Below, in pieces: positions 20,237-30,407 of a stretch of DNA of 64,000 bases (position 1 is its first letter; each line of letters starts with the position of its first letter). The stretch spans positions 1-64,000 of the forward strand of contig SRJI02000009.1 in assembly GCA_005473895.2 (NCBI GenBank), in the 5' to 3' direction. Made by a program: the position numbers and the translations under genes. The stretch comes from Carideicomes alvinocaridis. Lineage in GTDB: Bacteria > Pseudomonadota > Alphaproteobacteria > Rhodobacterales > Rhodobacteraceae. The notes under the pieces were generated by a model. That model searched no databases and was not told where the DNA came from. It saw only the letters and a list, made by a program, of their open reading frames with translations.

Positions 20237-22159
20237 TCAGGCGGCGTCGCTGCGATCCTCCAGCGCCATCAGCAGCGAGGTTTCCAGGTCCTTCTCCAGC
20301 TCCCGCGCGCGGGAGATGTAGGCGTGGTTCTCGCCGGTGGGCACGGTCGGGTCCCAGACCTGCGCCAGTTCGCGCACCGCGCGGCGGTCGTGCTGGTAGA
20401 AGGTCTGTTCCGCCATCGCGGCCTCGTATTCGCTGAGCCCCACGTTTTCCAGCACGTAGCGCCCGGCGCGCAGGGAGGAATCGAACAGCTCGCGCACGAT
20501 GTCGTTCGCCCCCGCCTTGTAGAGCCGGTAGGTATGGGTCCGGTCGCGGGCGCGGGCGACGATATGCAGGTCGGGCCGCTCGGCGCGGGCATGGGCCACC
20601 AGCCGGATCGCCGCCTCGGGATCGTCCAGGGCCACCACCAGCACGCGCGCGTCCATCAGGCCCGCGGCGCGCAGCAGGTCGGGCCGCGTCGGGTCGCCGA
20701 AGAAGCCCTTGACCCCGAAGCGCCGCATCAGGCTGATCGTCTCCATGTTGTGGTCCAGCACCACGGTCTTGAATCCCGAGGCCTGCACCAGCCGGTTCAC
20801 GATCTGCCCGAAGCGCCCGATCCCGGCGATGATGACCTGCCCGGTCTCGTCGATCTCGTCCTCGTCCTCGTCCTCGCCGCCATCGACGATGCGCCGCGAC
20901 AGGCGGTCGTAGAGGATGAAGAGCAGGGGGGTGATCAGCATCGACAGGGCAACCACCAGCAGCAGCCGCTCCGACAGGTCCGGCGGCAGCACGCCCAGCT
21001 GGCCGGAGAAGGTGATCAGCACGAAGCCGAATTCCCCGGCCTGCGCGAGGCTCAGGGTAAAGAGCCAGCGGTTGCGCCCGGTGATCCGGAAGATGATGCT
21101 CAGCAGGAACAGGACACCGCCCTTGATCAGGATCACCGCGACGGTGGCGGCCCCGATCTCCAGCGGGGTGCGGAACAGGACCTCGTAGTTGATGCCGGCG
21201 CCCACGGTGATGAAGAACAGCCCCAAGAGCAGACCCTTGAAGGGCTCGATGTCGCTTTCCAGCTCGTGTCGGAATTCCGAGTTGGCCAGCACCACCCCCG
21301 CGAGGAAGGTGCCGAGCGCCGGCGACAGGCCCACCATCATCATCAGGAACCCGATCCCCACCACGATCAGCAGCGCGATGGCGGTATAGAGCTCGCGCAG
21401 CCGGGCGAGGTGGATGTAGCGGAAGACCGGGCCGGTCAGGTAGACCCCCGCCAGCACGATCGCCGCCACGGCCCCGAAGGTGATGAGCGTCAGGCTCCAG
21501 GCCGGCAGCCCGTCCACCAGCGACAGCATCGCCTGGGCATGGCCGTCCGCGGTGCCCTCGGCCCCCGCGCCCGCGACGCCGGCACCGTGGCCCGCCGCCT
21601 CTTCGCCGCCGCGCTGGATCGAGCCGTCGCTGCCGAAGGAGGTGGCCCCGGTCGCCAGCAGCGGCAGCAGCGCCAGCATCGGGATCACCGCGATGTCCTG
21701 GGTCAGCAGCACCGCAAAGGCCGAGCGCCCCCCGCCGGTCTGGATCAGCCCCTTCTCGCTGAGCGATTGCAGCACGATGGCGGTCGAGGACAACGAAAAG
21801 ATCGCGCCGAGCGCCAGCCCCGTCTGCCAGGCATAGCCCAGCCAGATGGCGGCGCCGGTGACCAGCGCGGCGGTGACCACGATCTGCAGCCCGCCCAGCC
21901 CGATCAGCCTGTGCCGCATGTTCCACAGCGCGCGCGGCTCCAGCTCCAGCCCGATCAGGAACAGCATCATCACCACGCCGAACTCGGCGAAATGCTGCAG
22001 ATCCTGCGTCTCCGACCCGACCAGCCCCAGGACCGGGCCGATCAGGATCCCCGCCGCGAGATAACCCAGCACCGATCCCAGGCCCAGCTTCGCGGCGAAA
22101 GGCACGGCGATCACCGCCGCCAGAAGGTAGATCGTGGCCTGGAACAGGAAGGATTCCAT
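20237..22159 (-). CDS. Kef-type monovalent cation:proton antiporter (CPA2)
   Basis: A 640-residue inner-membrane antiporter of the CPA2/Kef family, exchanging K+ or Na+ for protons. About 12 membrane helices occupy residues 1-395 (LGYLAAGILIGPVLGL, MMLFLIGLELEP, FSLSSTAIVLQSLSEKG and LLTQDIAVIP are family hallmarks). A cytosolic TrkA-N/Rossmann domain follows at about 438-550 (VIIAGIGRFGQIVNRL, LDHNMETISL, GDPTRPDLL). A glycine/alanine-rich loop at about 170-212 enlarges one membrane loop. The C-terminus (YEAAMAEQTFYQHDRRAV) resembles KefB/KefC tails. No ancillary KefF/G subunit gene is adjacent. Ion specificity cannot be read from sequence. Confidence 0.9.
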   Translation of the reverse strand: MESFLFQATIYLLAAVIAVPFAAKLGLGSVLGYLAAGILIGPVLGLVGSETQDLQHFAEFGVVMMLFLIGLELEPRALWNMRHRLIGLGGLQIVVTAALVTGAAIWLGYAWQTGLALGAIFSLSSTAIVLQSLSEKGLIQTGGGRSAFAVLLTQDIAVIPMLALLPLLATGATSFGSDGSIQRGGEEAAGHGAGVAGAGAEGTADGHAQAMLSLVDGLPAWSLTLITFGAVAAIVLAGVYLTGPVFRYIHLARLRELYTAIALLIVVGIGFLMMMVGLSPALGTFLAGVVLANSEFRHELESDIEPFKGLLLGLFFITVGAGINYEVLFRTPLEIGAATVAVILIKGGVLFLLSIIFRITGRNRWLFTLSLAQAGEFGFVLITFSGQLGVLPPDLSERLLLVVALSMLITPLLFILYDRLSRRIVDGGEDEDEDEIDETGQVIIAGIGRFGQIVNRLVQASGFKTVVLDHNMETISLMRRFGVKGFFGDPTRPDLLRAAGLMDARVLVVALDDPEAAIRLVAHARAERPDLHIVARARDRTHTYRLYKAGANDIVRELFDSSLRAGRYVLENVGLSEYEAAMAEQTFYQHDRRAVRELAQVWDPTVPTGENHAYISRARELEKDLETSLLMALEDRSDAA

Positions 22160-22233
22160 CGTCTCGGGTTCTCCGCGGTCAGTGTTGGGCGCGTTCGCGC
22201 GTCATCATGGCAGCGCCATGTGGCGGCGCCGTG

Positions 22234-22689
22234 TCAGGTGGGCAGCGGGGCGTCCGCCTTGAACTGGTTCATCACGATCTGGCTCTGCACCCGCGACACC
22301 GCCGGATGGGGCAGAAGCACCTCGTGGATCAGCATGTTGAGCGCGCCCAGGTCGGGGCAGAAGACGCGCAGCAGGTAATCCGCCTCGCCGGTCAGGGTCC
22401 AGGCCGAGATGATCTCGGGCCGGGTCTCCGTCAGGCGGGCGAAGCTTTTCGACTGTTCCGGCCCGTGCGAGGCGAGCTGCACCTGCACGAAGGCCTGCAC
22501 GTCCAGCCCGATCCGCGCGGCATCCAGCCGGGCCGAGTAGCCCGTGATGTAGCCGTCGAATTCCAGCTTCTGCCTCCGCCGCCCCGCCTGGCTGGGCGAG
22601 AGGTTGAGGATTTCCCCCAGCTCCTGCGCCGTCAGATGGGCGTTCTTCTGGAGCGCGGCGAGCAGACGCGAATCCATCTCGTCGATCAT
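22234..22689 (-). CDS. Lrp/AsnC-family transcriptional regulator
   Basis: The 151-residue protein has an N-terminal helix-turn-helix (DEMDSRLLAALQKNAHLTAQ, ELGEILNLSPSQAGRRRQKL) and a C-terminal AsnC/RAM ligand-binding domain (AFVQVQLASHG, ISAWTLTGEADYLLRVFC, PHPAVSRVQSQIVMNQFK). I start at ATG 22689; the longer frame adds a segment without family features. It is divergent from hppD with 144 bp between starts, which suggests it regulates tyrosine/4-hydroxyphenylpyruvate breakdown in response to an aromatic amino acid; this is inference from position. Such regulators often also repress themselves. Confidence 0.9.
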   Translation of the reverse strand: MIDEMDSRLLAALQKNAHLTAQELGEILNLSPSQAGRRRQKLEFDGYITGYSARLDAARIGLDVQAFVQVQLASHGPEQSKSFARLTETRPEIISAWTLTGEADYLLRVFCPDLGALNMLIHEVLLPHPAVSRVQSQIVMNQFKADAPLPT

Positions 22690-22833
22690 TGCGCAATCTC
22701 CGCATGTATTTCGCGTATCATGCCCCGAATCCGCATCCCGCCGCAATGAGAAGGGCAAGAATGCGCGGATTTCCCGCCTGCGGCGCCCTATATTCTATCT
22801 CAAACAGGACACCAGCCAAGGAGGAGACGCGAA

Positions 22834-23931
<1,098 letters not shown>

Positions 23932-23970
23932 TTTCGCAGAGGCGCCACCGGCGCCCGCGACGGGGAGGGA

Positions 23971-23999
23971 GGCCCGGGCCATCGTGCCCGGGCCTTTTT
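23971..23999 (+). terminator. Intrinsic terminator after hppD
   Basis: GGCCCGGGC (23971-23979) pairs with GCCCGGGCC (23986-23994) over a 6-bp loop and is followed by five T residues. It lies 40 bp after the hppD stop and separates it from argS. Confidence 0.92.
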
Positions 24000-24117
24000 C
24001 GTCCGTCCCCGGTGAGCGCGGTGATGGTCCGCAGGGTCCCGGCGCCGCGTGCACGCCATGGCCGTTGACCCCCGGCCCCAGAATGCTACACCGCGCGCAA
24101 GCTCAGAGGATGCCGGA

Positions 24118-25857
24118 ATGAACATTTTCAACGATCTTCGCGATGCCGTGATCGCCGCGCTCAAGGCGCTTCAGGCGGGCGGCGCGCTGCCCGAGGGGCT
24201 CGACTTTGCCAATGTCGCGGTGGAGCCGCCGCGCGACCCCGCCCATGGCGACATCGCCACCAATGCCGCGATGGTGCTGGCCAAGGTGAGCCGCGACAAT
24301 CCCCGCGACATCGCCCAGATGCTGGCCACCAAGCTGGCCGAAGACGCCCGCATCGCCGAGGTCAGCGTCGCCGGGCCCGGCTTTCTCAACATGCGGCTGT
24401 CCTCCGCCGTGTGGCACGACGTCACCGAGGCCGCGCTGAAGGAAGGCGACGCCTTCGGCCGCTCGCGGCTGGGCCGGGGCGAGAAGGTCAACGTGGAATA
24501 CGTCTCCGCCAACCCCACCGGGCCGCTGCATGTGGGCCATACGCGGGGCGCGGTCTTCGGCGACGCGCTGGCCTCGCTGCTGGATTACGCGGGCTATGAC
24601 GTGACCCGCGAATACTACATCAACGACGGCGGCGCTCAGGTCGACGTGCTCGCGCGGTCGGTCTACCTGCGCTATCTCGAGGCACATGGCCAGGAGGTGG
24701 CGTTCGAGGACGGCACCTATCCCGGCGACTACCTGATCGGGGTGGGCGAGGCGCTCAAGGCCAAGGTGGGCGACGCCTTCGTCGGCAAGCCGGAAGAGGT
24801 CTGGCTCGACGACGTGCGCGACTTCGCCACCGAGGCGATGATGGACATGATCCGCGAGGATCTGGCCCAGCTCGGGGTGAAGATGGACGTCTTCTATTCC
24901 GAGAAATCCCTCTACGGCACCGGCCGGATCGAGGCGGCGATCGAGGCGCTGCGCGACAAGGGCCTGATCTACAAGGGCGTGCTGGAGCCGCCGAAGGGCA
25001 AGAAGCCCGAGGATTGGGAGCCGCGCGAGCAGACGCTGTTCAAGTCGACCGAACATGGCGACGACGTGGACCGGCCGATCATGAAATCCGACGGTGCCTG
25101 GACCTATTTCGCGCCCGACATCGCCTACCATTACGACAAGGTGGAGCGTGGCTTTGACCAGCTGATCGACATCTTCGGCGCGGATCACGGCGGCTACGTC
25201 AAGCGGATGAAGGCGGCCGTGGCGGCCCTGTCGGACGCGCGCGTGCCGCTCGACATCAAGCTGACGCAGCTGGTGAAACTCTACAAGAACGGCGAGCCGT
25301 TCAAGATGTCCAAGCGCGCCGGCACCTTCGTCACCCTGCGCGACGTGGTGGAGCAGGTGGGCCCGGACGTGACCCGCTTTCACATGCTGACGCGCAAGAA
25401 CGACGCGCCGCTCGACTTCGACTTCGACAAGGTGCTGGAGCAGAGCCGCGAGAACCCGGTCTATTACGTGCAATATGCCCATGCGCGGATCAGCTCCATC
25501 CTGCGCAAGGCGGAAGAGCAGGGCTGCAAGATCGGCGACGCCGCGCTGGCGCGTGCGCTGCCCGACGACCTGGCCGAGGCGGAGCTGCCGGTGGCGCGCA
25601 AAGTTGCCGAGTGGCCGCGCCTGGTCGAGATCGCCGCCCGCAGCCACGAGCCGCACCGCATCGCCTTCTATCTCTATGAGCTGGCATCGGAATTCCACAC
25701 GCTCTACAACCGCGGCAACGACGATCCCGCCCTGCGCTTCGTGCAGGAGGACGTGTCGCGGACACAGGCGAAAATCGCCCTGCCGCGCGCCGTCGCGGTT
25801 GTTATTTCCGCGGGTCTTGGTATTCTCGGCGTGACCCCGGTGGAAGAGATGCGCTGA
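24118..25857 (+). CDS. argS: Arginyl-tRNA synthetase
   Basis: ArgS charges tRNA-Arg. The 579-residue protein has the N-terminal Add1 domain (to about 110), the class I HIGH-type motif HVGHTRGAV (after [12 protein letters not shown]), the Rossmann core with [15 protein letters not shown], the KMSKS-like motif [15 protein letters not shown], and the C-terminal anticodon-binding DALR domain ([32 protein letters not shown]). I chose ATG 24118 because it begins [11 protein letters not shown], the expected start; the upstream in-frame ATGs add an unrelated stretch. It is followed by the SPOR/nagZ/scp operon in the same direction, as is common in Rhodobacterales. Confidence 0.97.
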   Translation: MNIFNDLRDAVIAALKALQAGGALPEGLDFANVAVEPPRDPAHGDIATNAAMVLAKVSRDNPRDIAQMLATKLAEDARIAEVSVAGPGFLNMRLSSAVWHDVTEAALKEGDAFGRSRLGRGEKVNVEYVSANPTGPLHVGHTRGAVFGDALASLLDYAGYDVTREYYINDGGAQVDVLARSVYLRYLEAHGQEVAFEDGTYPGDYLIGVGEALKAKVGDAFVGKPEEVWLDDVRDFATEAMMDMIREDLAQLGVKMDVFYSEKSLYGTGRIEAAIEALRDKGLIYKGVLEPPKGKKPEDWEPREQTLFKSTEHGDDVDRPIMKSDGAWTYFAPDIAYHYDKVERGFDQLIDIFGADHGGYVKRMKAAVAALSDARVPLDIKLTQLVKLYKNGEPFKMSKRAGTFVTLRDVVEQVGPDVTRFHMLTRKNDAPLDFDFDKVLEQSRENPVYYVQYAHARISSILRKAEEQGCKIGDAALARALPDDLAEAELPVARKVAEWPRLVEIAARSHEPHRIAFYLYELASEFHTLYNRGNDDPALRFVQEDVSRTQAKIALPRAVAVVISAGLGILGVTPVEEMR

Positions 25858-25963
25858 CCGCACGGCCACCGGACACGAGGCAGAATGCCGGCCGCAGCGT
25901 CGGCCGGATCAGGGAAACCGGACGCGCCCGGGCAGGGCGCGCGATCGGGCGATGAGGCACGAC

Positions 25964-26950
25964 ATGGCTGACTTCCGGGGCGACTACCCCGCCGCCGGGG
26001 ACGAGGATGCAGGCGCCGCGCAGGCGCCGCGCCGCTCCTTCACCGGGCTTGCCAACCTTGCGGGGGCGCTGGTTTCGGCCGCGCTGCTGATCGGCGTGGG
26101 CGTCTGGGGCTACAAGATCGTCATGCGCGACGTCTCCGGCGTACCGGTGGTCCACGCGGCGCAGGGGCCGATGCGGGTCGCGCCGGAAAGCCCCGGCGGC
26201 CGCCCGGCGGAACACCAGGGGCTGGCCGTCAACCGCGTCGCCGGGCAGGGCGAGGCCGAGCCGCCGGCCGAACGCCTGCTGCTGGCGCCGGAGCCCATGG
26301 ACCTGGCCGACGAGGACCGGCCGATGCAGGGCGAGGCCGAGGCGAAGGCGCTGGAAGGCACCGCCGAGGTGGATGTCGAGAATGCCGAGGCCGAAGAAGT
26401 TCCCGGCCGGCCCGTCGCCAACGACGTGCAGCTGGCCTCCATCCAGCAGCTCGCCGACCAGATCGCCGCCGAGGCCGAACCGCTGAGCGAAGTCTCCGAC
26501 ACCGCCGCCACCGAGGGCGAGGAAGACGAGGTCTCGGACATCGCGGAGCTGTCGGAAGAGGGCGACGTGATGGCCTCCGTCCGGCCGAAAAACCGCCCCG
26601 AGGGCCTGCGGGAGACCTTTGCCGCGGCCGTGATTACCCACGACATGAACCCGACCGAAGACGAGGGCGGGATCGAGATCGAGGCCTCCGCCATCCCCTC
26701 CGGCACCCGCCTCGCCCAGCTTGGCGCCTTCGAGAGCGCAGAGGTGGCGCGCCAGGAATGGGAGCGTCTGGCCACGCGGTTCGACGCCTATCTCGAGGGC
26801 AAGAAGCGGGTGATCCAGAAGGCCTCCAGCGGCGGGCGCACCTTCTACCGGCTGCGCGCCTACGGGTTCCGGGATCTCTCCGATGCCCGCCGGTTCTGCG
26901 CGGCCTTCGTCGCGGAACGGCAGGAATGCATCCCCCTTTCCACCAAGTGA
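25964..26950 (+). CDS. SPOR-domain membrane protein
   Basis: A 328-residue bitopic protein: a short cytoplasmic N-terminus, one membrane helix at about 24-47 (LANLAGALVSAALLIGVGVW), a long acidic, alanine/glutamate-rich periplasmic linker, and a C-terminal SPOR domain (about 255-328; TRLAQLGAFESAEVARQEWE, FYRLRAYGFRDLSDARRFCA). SPOR domains bind denuded glycan strands at the division septum. ATG 25964 is chosen over 25952 because GATGAGG gives better spacing. It is 7 bp before nagZ, so it shares an operon with a cell-wall recycling enzyme and with the ScpAB condensin subunits. Confidence 0.85.
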   Translation: MADFRGDYPAAGDEDAGAAQAPRRSFTGLANLAGALVSAALLIGVGVWGYKIVMRDVSGVPVVHAAQGPMRVAPESPGGRPAEHQGLAVNRVAGQGEAEPPAERLLLAPEPMDLADEDRPMQGEAEAKALEGTAEVDVENAEAEEVPGRPVANDVQLASIQQLADQIAAEAEPLSEVSDTAATEGEEDEVSDIAELSEEGDVMASVRPKNRPEGLRETFAAAVITHDMNPTEDEGGIEIEASAIPSGTRLAQLGAFESAEVARQEWERLATRFDAYLEGKKRVIQKASSGGRTFYRLRAYGFRDLSDARRFCAAFVAERQECIPLSTK

Positions 26951-26957
26951 GCCCGGC

Positions 26958-27962
26958 GTGACCGCCGCCGCCGTCATCCTCGACGCCGAGGGGCTGTCGC
27001 TGACCGCGCAGGAGAGCGATTTCTTCCGCGCGGCCGATCCCTGGGGCTTCATCCTGTTCGCCCGCAACATCGACAACCCGGAGCAGGTGCGGCGCCTTTG
27101 CGGCGAGCTGCGCGAGGCGGTTGGGCGCGACGCGGTCATCACCGTGGACCAGGAAGGCGGGCGCGTGCAGCGTCTTGGCCCGCCCCATTGGCGCCAATGG
27201 ACCCCGCCGCTGGATTTCGTGGAGGCCGCGGGCGCGGATGCCGAGCTGGCGCTGTTCCTGCGCTACCGGATCATCGCGGACGAGCTGCGCGCGGTGGGGA
27301 TCGACAGCGATTGCGCCCCCATGGCCGACCTCGCGCGCAGCGAAACCCACCCTTTCCTGCGCAACCGCTGCCTGGGCTCCGACCCGGCCGAGGTGGCGCG
27401 GCTGGCGCAGGCCGCGGCCTCGGGGCTCTTGACCGGCGGGGTGCTGCCGGTGCTCAAGCATATGCCGGGCCACGGCCGCGCTCTGGTCGACAGCCACAAG
27501 GAACTGCCCCGGGTGGAGGCCGAGCCCGAGCTGCTGCACGATACGGATTTCGAGGCCTTCCGCCTGCTTGCGGACCTGCCCGTCGCCATGACCGCGCATC
27601 TTGTCTATTCCCGCATCGATGATCGCCCCGCCACCGCGTCGCCGGTGATGATGCGGCTGATCCGCGAAGAGATCGGCTATGACGGACTGCTGATGTCCGA
27701 CGATCTGCGGATGGAGGCGATGGAGGGAAGCCCGGCCGAACGCACCCGCGCCGCGCTCGACGCCGGCTGCGACATCGCGCTCTACTGCAACGAACCGCTC
27801 TCGGTGCGCGAGGCAGTGGCCGAGGCGGCAGGCCCGCTTACCCCCGAGGCCGCGCGGCGGGCCGAGGCCGCGCTGGCCGCCCGACGCGCGCCGGATCCGG
27901 TCGACATCCCGGCCATGGAGGCTAAGCTGGACGCGATCCTGAAGGGCGGGGCCGATGGCTGA
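26958..27962 (+). CDS. nagZ: Beta-N-acetylhexosaminidase NagZ (GH3)
   Basis: NagZ removes N-acetylglucosamine from anhydromuropeptides during peptidoglycan recycling in the cytoplasm. The 334-residue protein has family 3 glycosidase features: GFILFARNIDNPEQV, TVDQEGGRVQRL, KHMPGHGRALVDSHKELP (the catalytic His loop) and the nucleophile Asp in LLMSDDLRMEAM. It begins with GTG 7 bp after the SPOR gene stop; no ATG lies near. The last 8 bp overlap the scpA start. NagZ also sets the level of anhydro-muropeptides that induce AmpC in some bacteria, but no ampC/ampR is visible here. Confidence 0.95.
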   Translation: MTAAAVILDAEGLSLTAQESDFFRAADPWGFILFARNIDNPEQVRRLCGELREAVGRDAVITVDQEGGRVQRLGPPHWRQWTPPLDFVEAAGADAELALFLRYRIIADELRAVGIDSDCAPMADLARSETHPFLRNRCLGSDPAEVARLAQAAASGLLTGGVLPVLKHMPGHGRALVDSHKELPRVEAEPELLHDTDFEAFRLLADLPVAMTAHLVYSRIDDRPATASPVMMRLIREEIGYDGLLMSDDLRMEAMEGSPAERTRAALDAGCDIALYCNEPLSVREAVAEAAGPLTPEAARRAEAALAARRAPDPVDIPAMEAKLDAILKGGADG

Positions 27963-28767
27963 CGACTTCGACGCCGAGCCGGCGAATACCGACGACGCAC
28001 CGCAAAGCGTGGCCGACCGCGTCGCGGCGGAGGCGCTGATCGTCGACGTGGACGGGTTCGAGGGGCCGCTCGACCTGCTGCTGACGTTGTCGCGCACGCA
28101 GAAGGTGGATTTGCGCAAGATCTCCGTCCTGCAACTGGCGCGGCAATACCTGGCCTTCGTGGAGCGCGCCAAGCGGCTGCGGATCGAGCTGGCGGCCGAT
28201 TACCTCGTCATGGCGGCCTGGCTGGCCTTCCTGAAATCGCGCCTGCTGCTGCCCCCCGACCCCGAGGAAGAGGGACCGTCGGGCGAGGAGCTGGCCGCGC
28301 ATCTGGCCTTTCAGCTCGAGAGGCTGGAGGCGATGCGCAAGGCCGCCGCCCGTCTCATGGCGCGCGACCGGCTCGGGCGCGACTTCTTCGCCCGTGGCCT
28401 GCCCGAGGACGTGGAGCGGGTGAGGAAGGTCAGCTATTCGGCGACCCTGCTGGACCTCATGCAGGCCTATGCCCGGATCAAGACCAAGGACGAGTTCCGG
28501 CCCTACGCCTACGATCGCAAGAATGTCTTTACCATGGAACAGGCGCTGGAGCGGATGCGCGGGCTGATCGGCTTCGCCGGGACCTGGACCGACATTTCCA
28601 CCTACATGCCCGACGGGTGGGGGAACAACCGCACCCGCCTGCGCTCGGCCACCGCCGCCACATTCGCCGCCTCGCTGGAGCTGGCCAAGGAGGGCCACGT
28701 GGAGCTGCGCCAGTCCGAGACCTTCGCGCCCATCCAGCTGCGCCGCAGGGAGACCCCGCATGAATGA
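27955..28767 (+). CDS. scpA: Segregation and condensation protein A
   Basis: ScpA is the kleisin that bridges SMC heads in the bacterial condensin that compacts and segregates chromosomes. The 270-residue protein shows the kleisin N-terminus (VDGFEGPLDLLLTLSRTQKV, DLRKISVLQLARQYL), the conserved helix YLVMAAWLAFLKSRLLLP and a C-terminal winged helix near 230-265 (TAATFAASLELAKEGHVELR, QSETFAPI). It overlaps nagZ and scpB by 8 bp each, so all are translationally coupled. The smc gene is not in the window. Confidence 0.95.
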   Translation: MADDFDAEPANTDDAPQSVADRVAAEALIVDVDGFEGPLDLLLTLSRTQKVDLRKISVLQLARQYLAFVERAKRLRIELAADYLVMAAWLAFLKSRLLLPPDPEEEGPSGEELAAHLAFQLERLEAMRKAAARLMARDRLGRDFFARGLPEDVERVRKVSYSATLLDLMQAYARIKTKDEFRPYAYDRKNVFTMEQALERMRGLIGFAGTWTDISTYMPDGWGNNRTRLRSATAATFAASLELAKEGHVELRQSETFAPIQLRRRETPHE

Positions 28768-29449
28768 ATCCGAGACCCGCGAGGACGACCGCGACGAGGC
28801 CGACACGCCCCCGCGCGAGTCCCTCTTCGAAGCGCCCCCCATGGCCGAGCAGGAACGGATGGTCGAGGCGGTGCTTTTCGCCTCCACCGAGCCGGTGACC
28901 GTGCGCGACCTGGAGGCCCGGATGCCGCACGGCTCGGACCCGGCCGAGGCTCTGGTCCATCTGCGCAAGCGCTACGAGGGCAGGGGCGTGCAGGTGGTCC
29001 GCGTGGGCGATGCCTGGGCGATCCGCACCGCGCCCGACCTCGGCTTCCTGATGCAGAAGGAGACGGTGGAGACGCGCAAGCTGTCACGCGCCGCGATCGA
29101 GACGCTCGCGATCATCGCCTATCACCAGCCGGTGACGCGGGCCGAGATCGAGGAGATCCGCGGCGTCTCGGTCAGCCGCGGCACCGTGGACCAGCTGCTG
29201 GAGATGGAATGGATCCGGTTCGGCCGGCGCAAGATGACCCCGGGGCGGCCGGTGACCTTCGTGGTGACGCAGGAATTCCTGGACCATTTCGGGCTGGAGA
29301 ATGCCCGCGACCTGCCGGGCCTGAAGGAGCTGCGCGCGGCCGGCCTGTTGGAAAGCCGCCCGATGCCCGGCGCGGCGCCGCTCGGGGGCGAGGGCGACGA
29401 AGGCGAGGAAGAGGCCAGCGAGGGCCAGAGCGAATTGTTCGAGGACTGA
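28760..29449 (+). CDS. scpB: Segregation and condensation protein B
   Basis: ScpB dimerises through winged helices and stabilises ScpA in the SMC complex. The 229-residue protein has the two-WHD core: EQERMVEAVLFASTEPVTVR, VVRVGDAWAIRTAPDLGFLM, and the signature RAAIETLAIIAYHQPVTRAE followed by EIRGVSVSRGTVDQLLE. The C-terminus (about 195-229) is acidic and low in complexity (EGDEGEEEASEGQSELFED). The 8-bp overlap with scpA supports stoichiometric synthesis. The coding GC pattern matches its neighbours. Confidence 0.95.
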   Translation: MNESETREDDRDEADTPPRESLFEAPPMAEQERMVEAVLFASTEPVTVRDLEARMPHGSDPAEALVHLRKRYEGRGVQVVRVGDAWAIRTAPDLGFLMQKETVETRKLSRAAIETLAIIAYHQPVTRAEIEEIRGVSVSRGTVDQLLEMEWIRFGRRKMTPGRPVTFVVTQEFLDHFGLENARDLPGLKELRAAGLLESRPMPGAAPLGGEGDEGEEEASEGQSELFED

Positions 29450-29516
29450 GCAAGGCCGAGCTGCCCTCAAACCTGCACAATTGCCTGCTAGCACCGCGCA
29501 AGCAACGGAGGCCCGC

Positions 29517-29732
29517 ATGAACGCCAATTCCATGATCAACATGCTTGTCCGCATGGTCATGCGCAAGCTGATGAACCGCGGCATCAATGCGGGCATCGAT
29601 CACGTGGCCGGCAAGGGCAAGTCGCGCGACGAGATGACCCCGGCCGAGCGCAAGCAGGCCCGGCAGGCCCGCCGTACCGCCAAGCGCGCGCGCCAGGCCG
29701 CCCGGGTGACCCGACGGATGGGACGGTTCTGA
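29517..29732 (+). CDS. Small basic protein of unknown function
   Basis: I recognise no family with a known role. The 71-residue protein has a methionine-rich amphipathic N-terminal helix (MINMLVRMVMRKLMNRGINA), then a strongly basic second half (RKQARQARRTAKRARQAAR). ATG 29517 has ACGGAGG at good spacing; the upstream in-frame ATG lacks one. Basic small proteins of this kind may bind nucleic acid or membranes; nothing here decides between these. It is 67 bp after scpB and may be cotranscribed. Confidence 0.65.
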   Translation: MNANSMINMLVRMVMRKLMNRGINAGIDHVAGKGKSRDEMTPAERKQARQARRTAKRARQAARVTRRMGRF

Positions 29733-29853
29733 CCGTCTTTTTCGCCCTGAGCGCGATGAGTTAATTGCGAATTTCAACGCCAGTGTCTAATCTTGGGAAC
29801 GCTCCGGTGGCACAGGCCACCCGGCGCCGGGGATGATCGACGGGCGAGGTTTG

Positions 29854-30393
29854 ATGGCACAGGTGAACGCGGCCGAAGCGGAGATCGATCTGGATGCCGA
29901 CCTGTTCATGCGGCAGATGCTGCGCGAACTGACGGGCATGCTGCAGGACATCGTGGGGATGGAAGAGGCCGAGGGCTATATCAACAGCGTCGGCACCGCC
30001 ATTGGCACCTGGATCGAGCGGAAATATCGCGAGGAGATGGGGCCGGTGAACCTGGACCCGGCGCAGGTGGCGGCGCTTTTCGTCGACCTGAAGGACCGGA
30101 TCGGCGGCGGCTTCTACGTCATCTCGACTGACGACGACAGGATCGTGCTGGGCAACCGGCGCTGCCCCTTCGGCGACAAGGCGGCGGGCCGGGATTCGCT
30201 GTGCATGATGACGTCGAACGTCTTCGGCCGCATCGCGGCGGACCACCTGGGCTATGCCCGGGTTGCGCTCGAGCAGACCATCGCGCGGGGCGACGGCCAT
30301 TGCCGGGTCGTGGTGGACCTGAAGCGGGACGGGGACCAGGACGCCGATGGCAAGGAATACTACCGCGTCGAAGACGCCGTCGGTGGCGGCTAG
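29854..30393 (+). CDS. Methanogen output domain 1 (MetOD1)-like signalling protein
   Basis: A 179-residue protein with the features of MetOD1 domain proteins: LFMRQMLRELTGMLQDIVGM near the start, VNLDPAQVAALFVDLKDRIG, then a cysteine-bearing core (GNRRCPFGDKAAGRDSLCMM, VFGRIAADHLGYARVALE, GDGHCRVVVDL). The three cysteines could bind a metal or sense redox/thiol state. Start is either 29833 or 29854; the latter has GAGGT at useful spacing. It is 14 bp upstream of a HisKA_2 kinase gene, so it is probably the sensory or output partner of that kinase. The biochemical role is unproven. Confidence 0.65.
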   Translation: MAQVNAAEAEIDLDADLFMRQMLRELTGMLQDIVGMEEAEGYINSVGTAIGTWIERKYREEMGPVNLDPAQVAALFVDLKDRIGGGFYVISTDDDRIVLGNRRCPFGDKAAGRDSLCMMTSNVFGRIAADHLGYARVALEQTIARGDGHCRVVVDLKRDGDQDADGKEYYRVEDAVGGG

Positions 30394-30407
30394 GCGGGGG
30401 ACGGGAC